A program made the translations under genes and the position numbers. A model generated the notes under the pieces. That model ran no database searches, had not been told where the DNA came from, and worked only from the letters and a program-made list of their open reading frames with translations. A DNA stretch of 64,000 nucleotides from CAWJMD01 sp963845675 (GTDB taxonomy: Bacteria > Actinomycetota > Actinomycetes > Actinomycetales > CAWJMD01), in NCBI GenBank assembly GCA_963845675.1, contig CAWJSX010000003.1:310001-374000 (forward strand). Direction: 5' to 3'. Shown here piece after piece: positions 58,119-64,000 of the stretch; position 1 is the stretch's first letter; every line of letters begins with the position of its first letter.

Positions 58119-59463
58119 ATGACCAACGTCCTCACCGTGCGTGGAGGCAGGCCGCTCAAGGGCGCCATCGGCGTGCGAGGCGCGAAGAACTTCGTCTCCA
58201 AGGCGATGGTCGCCGCACTCCTGGGCGACAGCCCCTCACGACTGCGCAACGTGCCGCGAGGTTCGCGACGTCTCCGTGGTCACGGGACTGCTCGAGCTGC
58301 ACGGCGTCACCGTGCGCCGTGGGCGACGAGAGCGGCGAGCTCGTGCTCGACCCCAGCAACGTCGAGCGCGCCCACGTGGCCGACATCGACGCGCACGCCG
58401 GCTCCAGCCGCATCCCGATCCTCTTCTGCGGCCCGCTCGTGCACCGGCTCGGCGAGGCCTTCATCCCCGACCTCGGGGGGTGCGTGATCGGCGACCGCCC
58501 GATCAACTACCACCTGGAGGCGCTGCGCAAGTTCGGCGCCGTGGTCGACAAGCGCGACCAGGGCATCCGGATCAGCGCCCCCGAGCCGCTGCGGGGAACC
58601 AAGTTCGAGCTGGACTTCCCGAGCGTCGGCGCGACCGAGCAGGTGCTCCTGACGGCCGTCCGGGCCGAGGGCATCACCGAGCTGCGGAACGCCGCGATCG
58701 AGCCCGAGATCATGGACCTGATCGCGGTGCTGCAGAAGATGGGCGCGATCATCTCGGTCGAGCCCAACCGCGTGATCCTGATCGAGGGCGTGTCCTCGCT
58801 GTCGGGCTACACCCACCGCTCGCTGCCCGACCGCATCGAGGCGGCCTCCTGGGCCAGCGCGGCGCTGGCGACCGGCGGCGACGTCTACGTGCGAGGGCGC
58901 CCGTCAGCCCGACCTGATGACGTTCCTCAACACGTTCCGCAAGGTGGGGGGCCAGTTCGAGGTCGACGACGACGGCATCCGCTTCTTCCACCCCGGCGGA
59001 CCTCTGCGCTCGCTCGCGCTGGAGACGGACGTGCACCCGGGCTTCATGACGGACTGGCAGCAGCCGCTCGTCGTCGCGCTGACCCAGGCGCAGGGCCTGT
59101 CGATCGTGCACGAGACCGTGTACGAGAACCGGTTCGGCTTCGTCGACGCGCTGGCGGGCATGGGGGCGCACATCCAGGTCTACCGCGAGTGCCTCGGTTC
59201 CACCCCGTGCCGCTTCGGTCAGCGCAACTTCCGGCACTCGGCGGTGATCAGCGGTCCGACGAAGCTGCGCGGCGCCGACATCGTGGTGCCGGACCTGCGC
59301 GGCGGCTTCTCGCACCTGATCGCAGCGCTCGCCGCGGAGGGCGAGTCGAACGTCCACGGCATCGACCTCATCGACCGCGGGCTACGAGTTCTTCGGAGCG
59401 AAGCTCGAGGGGCTCGGCGCCGACGTGCAGTGGGGCGACGAGGAGCCACGTCCCGCTCGCTGA
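58119..59463 (+). CDS. murA: UDP-N-acetylglucosamine 1-carboxyvinyltransferase (frameshifted)
   Basis: First committed enzyme of peptidoglycan synthesis, transferring enolpyruvate from PEP; about 447 residues. VRGGRPLKGAIGVRGAKNFVSKAMVAALL opens it, the catalytic Cys is in LGGCVIGDRPINYHLEALRKFGA (fosfomycin target), and TDVHPGFMTDWQQPLVVALTQAQG plus GPTKLRGADIVVPDLRGGFSHLIAALAAEG are typical. Breaks near 58253, 58318, 58900 and 59382, each one added base. It follows hup as in Streptomyces. ATG at 58119. Confidence 0.94.
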
Positions 59464-59485
59464 CGCCGTCCCTCACGCGCCCGGC

Positions 59486-59720
59486 TCAGTCACCGATGCC
59501 GCGCAGGCGGACGCGGGTGACGGCGACGGTCTCGGCGGCCAGTCCGGGTCGCCTCCGGTCTCGCTCACGGCCTGGCGCAGCTGACGCGCTGCCCCGGACG
59601 CAGGTGCCGCAGCCCGCTGCCGTCGTGGCGCCCTCGGACCATCGGGCAGCCGGACACCCTCGTCGGTCACCACCTCGCCGGTGCCGCGTCGGCGTCGTAG
59701 CGGAGGACGGTGGCCTGCAT
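59486..59720 (-). CDS. Small cold-shock-like protein (frameshifted)
   Basis: Pieces in different frames join to a protein of about 77 residues: MQATVLRYDAD, GTGEVVTDEGVRLPDGP, DGSGLRHLRPGQRVS and ETVAVTRVRLRGIGD. The pattern (an opening strand, a Gly-x-Gly-x-Val loop, LRPGQRVS) resembles a divergent CspA/OB-fold protein often found beside cofC in this group. At least three frame changes. Its start region lies at the end of cofC, so the boundary between the two is unclear. Confidence 0.45.
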
Positions 59721-60351
59721 GGCGCAGAGCGTACGCGCGGTGCGCGGACCGACCCCGAGCCGGACGGCCGCGGCCAGGTCGTCCAGCGTGTCGACGTCGC
59801 GGCGCAGCCCGGGCAGGTCGAGCGGCAGACGCCGCGCACCGGCTCCCTCGTGCGCGGCGCCGAGCCGGCGCCGAACCGCGGCTGCAGCACGCCGGTCGTC
59901 CGCCCGGCCAGCAGGACCGTGCCCTCGCTCGTCGAGGTCCGGGACGAAGCCGGAGTCGACCCGGCGTGCAGGCGTCCGCGCCGAGGCGCGCCAGCGCGGT
60001 CTCGAGGTGCTCCGGGCGCAGCGACGGCAGGTCGGCCAGCAGGACGGCGACCGCCTGGCCTCGTCGCCGTGACCCGCAGCCCGCGCCGACGGCCGCGCCG
60101 AGGCCCGGACGGTCGGCGGGCTGCGCCACCACCTCGGCGCCGGCGGCGGAGGCCGTCCCGGCGGTCGTCGGCGTCCGACGTCACGACGAGGACGCGGTGC
60201 ACGGAGGGCGTCGCCAGCACGGCGTCGAGGCAGTCGGCCGCCATCGCCGAGGCGAGCTGCGGGCCGAGGGCCAGGCGGGACTTGGCGGCGTCGCCGCCCT
60301 TGACGGGTAGCACGACGACCCAGTCGGCTGCCCTGTGCTCGACCTCTTCAT
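59721..60351 (-). CDS. cofC: Phosphoenolpyruvate/2-phospho-L-lactate guanylyltransferase (frameshifted)
   Basis: CofC/FbiD, which makes the guanylylated precursor of coenzyme F420; about 210 residues. WVVVLPVKGGDAAKSRLALG, LVVTSDAD, VAVLLADLPSLRPEHLETAL, EGTVLLAGR, PRFGAGSA, DVDTLDDLAAAVRLGVGPRTAR match the family. Several frame changes (near 60170, 60070, 59960, 59850). ATG at 60351 is the nearest start but is out of frame with the first motif, so the 5' end also needs repair. It implies an F420-using organism. Confidence 0.82.
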
Positions 60352-60483
60352 GCCTCCGATCCTGCCGCACCGGCCATCGTTGCTCGACACGGTGGTCTCC
60401 CGCCAGACAGGATGGGTCAGGCTCCGGTGCCGCGCGGGAGTCGGTCCGCAGCGGACCACGCCCCGACTGAGCCTGGAGGTGCG

Positions 60484-61235
60484 GTGGGTCGCCCGACGAA
60501 GTCCGGCAGCTACCGGTTGGCCGAGGGGACTCCTGCGTCCGCTGCTCGCCCTGCTGACTCGTCGCGACTGGCGTGGTGGCGAGCACGTGCCGCGAGAGGG
60601 CGGCATCGTCGTGGTCGTCCAACCACACCTCGCACGCCGACCCGTTCCCGGTCGCCCACTACCTGGTCAACCACGGGAGGCTGCCGCGGCTACCTGGGCA
60701 AGGAGTCGGTGTTCCGGATCCCCGTCGCCGGCCGCATCCTCAGCGGGAGCCGGGCAGATCCCCGTCTACCGCGAGACCGCCGACGCCTCGCAGTCGTACA
60801 GCGAGGCGGTGAAGGCGGTGCAGGCCGGGGAGTGCGTGGTCATCTACCCCGAAGGCACGCTGACCCGTGACCCTGACCTGTGGCCGATGCGCGGCAAGAC
60901 CGGTGCCGCCCGTGTCGCGCTCGAGACGGGGTGTCCGGTGATCCCGGTCGCGCAGTGGGGCGCGCACCGCATCCTGTCGCCCTACGGCAGGAGGCCGCAG
61001 GCTCCTGCCACGTCCGGTCCTCCACGTCTGCGCAGGACCGCCGGTCGACCTGTCTGCCTTCGAGGGCAAGGAGCTCGACACCGCGACGCTGCTCGAGGGC
61101 GACGGACGCGATCATGGACGCCCTGACCGCATCGTCGAGCAGCTGCGCGGCGAGCGGGCCCCGACGACGCGGTGGGACCCCCGCGAGCACGACCAGCCCG
61201 TCACGGGAGACCCGCGCGACAGGAGGCGACGGTGA
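60484..61235 (+). CDS. plsC: 1-acyl-sn-glycerol-3-phosphate acyltransferase (frameshifted)
   Basis: Membrane acyltransferase making phosphatidic acid, about 249 residues. After repair the HX4D motif is NHTSHADPFPV, then GKESVFRIPVAGRIL, AGQIPVYRETADASQSY, YPEGTLTRDPDLWPMRGKTGAARVALETGCPVIPVAQWGAH. Breaks near 60525, 60625, 60690, 60750, 61010 and 61100. GTG at 60484. Its stop overlaps the gpsA GTG, so the phospholipid genes are coupled. Confidence 0.88.
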
Positions 61236-62273
61236 GCGACGACCCGTCCGGGACGGACGAGACGCCGGAGCACAGGCCGGCAGCGGTCTTCGGGACCGGC
61301 AGCTGGGGGACGACCTTCGCCATGGTGATGGCGGACGCCGGTGTGCCGGTGCGTATGTGGGGACGCCGGGAGGAGGTGGTGGCTGACATCCGCGACCGGC
61401 ATCGCAACAGCGAGTACCTCTCGGACGTGGACCTGCCCGACACGGTGACGGCCTCGACCGACCCCGCCGCCGTCCTCGAGGGCGTGGGGACCGTCGTGCT
61501 GGCCGTCCCGTCGCAGAGCCTGCGGGAGAACCTCACCGCGTGGCGCGCGCACATCCCCGACGACGCGCTGCTCGTGAGCCTGATGAAGGGCGTCGAGCTG
61601 GGCACGCACCTGCGCATGAGCGAGGTGATCTGGAGGTGACGGGTGCCGGCCGCGAGCGGGTCGCGGTCGTCTCCGGGACCGAACCTCGCGCGGGAGATCG
61701 CGGACCGGCAGCCGACGGCGACGGTCGTCGCGTGCGCGGACCACGCGTGCGCCGAGCGACTCGCGCAGCAGTGCTCGACGTCGTACTTCCGGCCCTACAC
61801 CGCAGACGGACGTCGTCGGCGTCGAGCTCGGCGGGGCGGTGAAGAACGTGATCGCGCTCGCCGTGGGCATGGCCGAGGGCCTCGGGTTCGGCGACAACAC
61901 CCAGGCGTCGATCATCACCCGCGGACTGGCCGAGACGGCGCGCCTGGCGACGGCACTCGGTGCCGACCCGACGACGACGGCCGGTCTCGCCGGCATGGGC
62001 GACCTCGTCGCCACCTGCGCGTCGCCGCTGTCCCGCAACCGGACGTTCGGGGTGAACCTCGGCAAGGGTCAGACAGTCGACGAGGTGGTCGCCGCGACGC
62101 GCCGCACGGCCGAGGGCGTCAAGTCGTGCCAGTCGATCCACGACCTCGCGCTGTCGGTGGGCGTGGACATGCCGATCGTCGACAGCGTGGTGCGTGTGGT
62201 GCACGAGAACCTGCCGGCCCACGAGATGGTGAAGGTGCTGCTCTCCCGAGCCCGGAAGCACGAGAGGACCTGA
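61232..62273 (+). CDS. gpsA: Glycerol-3-phosphate dehydrogenase, NAD(P)+ (frameshifted)
   Basis: Supplies glycerol 3-phosphate for phospholipids to the upstream acyltransferase; about 346 residues. AVFGTGSWGTTFAMVMADAGVPVRMWGR is the nucleotide motif, then VVLAVPSQSLRENL, SLMKGVELGTHLRMSEV, VVSGPNLAREIADRQPTATVVA, the catalytic Lys in VELGGAVKNVIALAVGMAEGLGFGDNTQA, GLAGMGDLVATC and SPLSRNRTFGVNLGKG. Breaks near 61632, 61680 and 61808. GTG at 61232 in the plsC stop. Confidence 0.94.
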
Positions 62274-62276
62274 GCC

Positions 62277-63453
62277 TCACGCGGTGCGCGCGACCGCCCT
62301 CAGCGCCGAGTCCAGGTCGCGCCACAGGTCCTCGACGTCCTCGATCCCGACGGAGAGCCGCAACAGCGACTCCGGCACGGTGGTCGGCTCGTTGGCGTGC
62401 CGGCGTCGCCTCTCGACCATCGACTCGACGCCTCCGAGGCTCGTGGCGGGGAGCCAGAGCCTGACCGCGTCGACGACCGCGTCCGCAACCGCCGCGGCCC
62501 CCGGCGCACCTCGATGGCGACGACCGCACCGAAGCCGCGCATCTGGGCTGCCGCGCGCTCGTGCCCGGGGTCGTCCGGCAGCGACGGGTGGCGCACGCGC
62601 TCGACCACCGGATGGTCGCCGGAGCCGGGCGGCCAGCACGGCGGCCGGACGCCTGGGCGCGCTCCAGCCGGACCCCCAGGGTGCGTATCCCCCGGAGGGC
62701 GAGCCAGGCCTCCCAGGGGCCGGGGATCGCGCCGTGCAGGCGCCGGTGTCGCGAGAGTGCCTCGTACAGGTGTGGATCCGACGTGACGGTGGCACCCAGG
62801 ACGACGTCGGAGTGCCCGGCGAGGTACTTGGTGACGGAGTGGACCACCACGTCGGCGCCGAGGTCGAGCGGACGCTGGACGAGCGGTGTGGCGAACGTGT
62901 TGTCCACCACCGAGACCGCACGGTGCTCTCGCGCCGCGGCGAGGCAGGCCGGCAGGTCCGCGACCTGCAGCAGGGGGTTGGTGGGGGACTCGAGCCAGAG
63001 CAGGGTCGCGCCGTCGGGCCGGCCCCCGGCGAGGGCGGCGCGGACGGCCGCGGTGTCGGTGATGTCGACGCGACGCGTGCGGAGGTGGCCCCGGCCCGCC
63101 AGCTCGTCGGCCAGCTCGAGCGTCGTGTTGTAGGCCGAGTCGGGGACGAGGAGAAGGCCGCCCGCGGGGACGCGCGCGAGGACCGCGGAGATCGCCGCCA
63201 TGCCCGACGCGAAGAGCAGCGCCCCGCCCGGGCCCTCCGATACACCCTCGAGCCGGCCGACGACCTCCTCGCACGCGGTCCAGGTGGCGTTGTCGACCCG
63301 GCCGTACACCGGCTGTCCGACCACGTCCGGGCCGGAGCCGACGTAGGTGGAGGTCATCGACACCCCGGGTCCCACCTCGGCACCCGGAGCTCGCTCGGGC
63401 CGCCCGGCGGTGACGGCTGTCGTCTGAGGGTCCAGGTGCTCGTCGGCGGCCAC
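62277..63453 (-). CDS. Trans-sulfuration PLP enzyme (cystathionine gamma-synthase/lyase family, frameshifted)
   Basis: Cys/Met metabolism PLP enzyme, about 391 residues. TTAVTAGRPERAPGAEVGPGVSMTSTYV at the start, GALLFASGMAAISAVLARV, LLWLESPTNPLLQVADLP, VVDNTFATPLVQRPLDLGADVVVHSVTKYLAGHSDVVLG (PLP lysine) and the ending SLGGVESMVERRRRH with LRLSVGIEDVEDLWRDLDSAL. Synthase and lyase cannot be separated safely. Breaks near 62650 and 62470. GTG start at 63453. Confidence 0.88.
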
Positions 63454-63500
63454 GGGTGCAGCGTAGGGGCGTGGCCGGTGGCCGGTAGGGTCGGCGTCCG

Positions 63501-64000
63501 ATGAGCCAGAACCCCCTGACCCGTGCAGGGTCCACCCCCACGCGCACCCGCGTCGCCGTCGTGTTCGGCGGGCGGTCCAGCGAGCACGCGATCTCGTGCG
63601 TGACCGCAGCCGGCGTGATGGCAGCCCTCGATGCCGACCGGTACGAGGTGGTGCCGATCGGCATCACGCCGACGGGACGGTGGCTGCTCACGTCGGCCGA
63701 CCCCGAGCGCTGGTCCATGTCGGGTGGTCGGCTCCCGCACGTCGACGACGACGACGGCGAGCCGGTGGTGCTCCCCCAGGGCGCCGGGCAGAACGGGCTG
63801 CTGGTGGTGCCCGACGGCGAGGTGCCCCGCCCGCTCGGTGCCGTCGACGTCGTCTTCCCGCTGCTGCACGGGCCCTACGGCGAGGACGGCACCATCCAGG
63901 GGCTCCTCGAGCTGTCCGACACGCGCTACGTCGGCGCCGGCGTGCTGTCCTCGGCGCTGAGCATGGACAAGCACTACATGAAGGCGGTCCTGGCAGCCCA
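63501..64000 (+). CDS. ddl: D-alanine--D-alanine ligase (3' partial)
   Basis: ATP-grasp enzyme making D-Ala-D-Ala for peptidoglycan. The first 166 residues are in the window: VAVVFGGRSSEHAISCVTAAGVMAAL, VVPIGITPTGRW, DVVFPLLHGPYGEDGTIQGLLELSDTRYVGAGVLSSALSMDKHYMK, all typical of Ddl. ATG at 63501; the gene runs off the right edge. It follows gpsA as in M. tuberculosis (Rv2982c-Rv2981c), with the PLP enzyme inserted on the other strand. Confidence 0.93.
   Translation, partial: MSQNPLTRAGSTPTRTRVAVVFGGRSSEHAISCVTAAGVMAALDADRYEVVPIGITPTGRWLLTSADPERWSMSGGRLPHVDDDDGEPVVLPQGAGQNGLLVVPDGEVPRPLGAVDVVFPLLHGPYGEDGTIQGLLELSDTRYVGAGVLSSALSMDKHYMKAVLAA

Overview
The window comes from a high-GC actinobacterium. 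GTG starts are common, many genes overlap at TGA/GTG junctions, the HU protein carries a long Lys/Ala/Pro tail, and the gene order follows the conserved actinobacterial block known in Mycobacterium tuberculosis as about Rv2981c to Rv3031. Protein wording and the three apparent flagellar-type promoters suggest a motile member of the Propionibacteriales/Nocardioidaceae (Nocardioides or Aeromicrobium-like). The genus is inference.

Layout. 1-9300: glycogen and glucan genes (glgP partial, glgX, a GH57 enzyme), a YbjN-like protein, an enoyl-CoA hydratase and the electron-transfer flavoprotein pair etfBA. 9393-14969: cysteine desulfurase, mnmA, a methionine synthase-like gene and ligA. 15081-23275: gatCAB, flanked on both sides by membrane-bound GGDEF-EAL proteins. 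23262-30929: a lipoprotein sugar dehydrogenase, a 2-hydroxyacid dehydrogenase and the branched-chain amino acid genes ilvD, ilvB, ilvN and ilvC, with an attenuator leader before ilvB. 31073-35352: a two-gene operon of a secreted S8 protease with a C-terminal Trp pentapeptide repeat and a third GGDEF-EAL protein. 35371-48810: serA, leuB, ilvE and cimA (with its own attenuator leader), mixed with small regulator/effector pairs (HxlR-methyltransferase, ArsR-SRPBCC, TetR next to a decayed oxidoreductase). 48940-64000: a fumarylacetoacetase-family gene, gltX, a CPBP protease, tRNA-Gln and tRNA-Glu, MerR-DUF4188, an IclR regulator divergent from leuCD, hupB, murA, cofC, plsC, gpsA, a PLP transsulfuration enzyme and ddl (partial).

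How the genes work together. Most of the leucine/valine/isoleucine pathway is present except leuA, and isoleucine can be made from pyruvate through citramalate. Two leader peptides rich in Ile/Leu/Val/Thr codons, each followed by terminator-like hairpins, indicate transcription attenuation. GltX, tRNA-Gln, tRNA-Glu and GatCAB form the indirect route to Gln-tRNA. The three GGDEF-EAL loci each carry a CTCAA-N-GCCGA(T/C) element like promoters of the flagellar sigma factor FliA, which would tie cyclic-di-GMP turnover and the repeat-bearing protease to a motility regulon. This is the most interesting signal in the window.

Quality warning: about half of the coding genes, including essential ones (ligA, gatA, gatB, murA, gpsA), are broken by single-base frameshifts, mostly one extra base. 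This looks like draft-assembly error rather than biology. For such genes the coordinates span the whole reconstructed gene.
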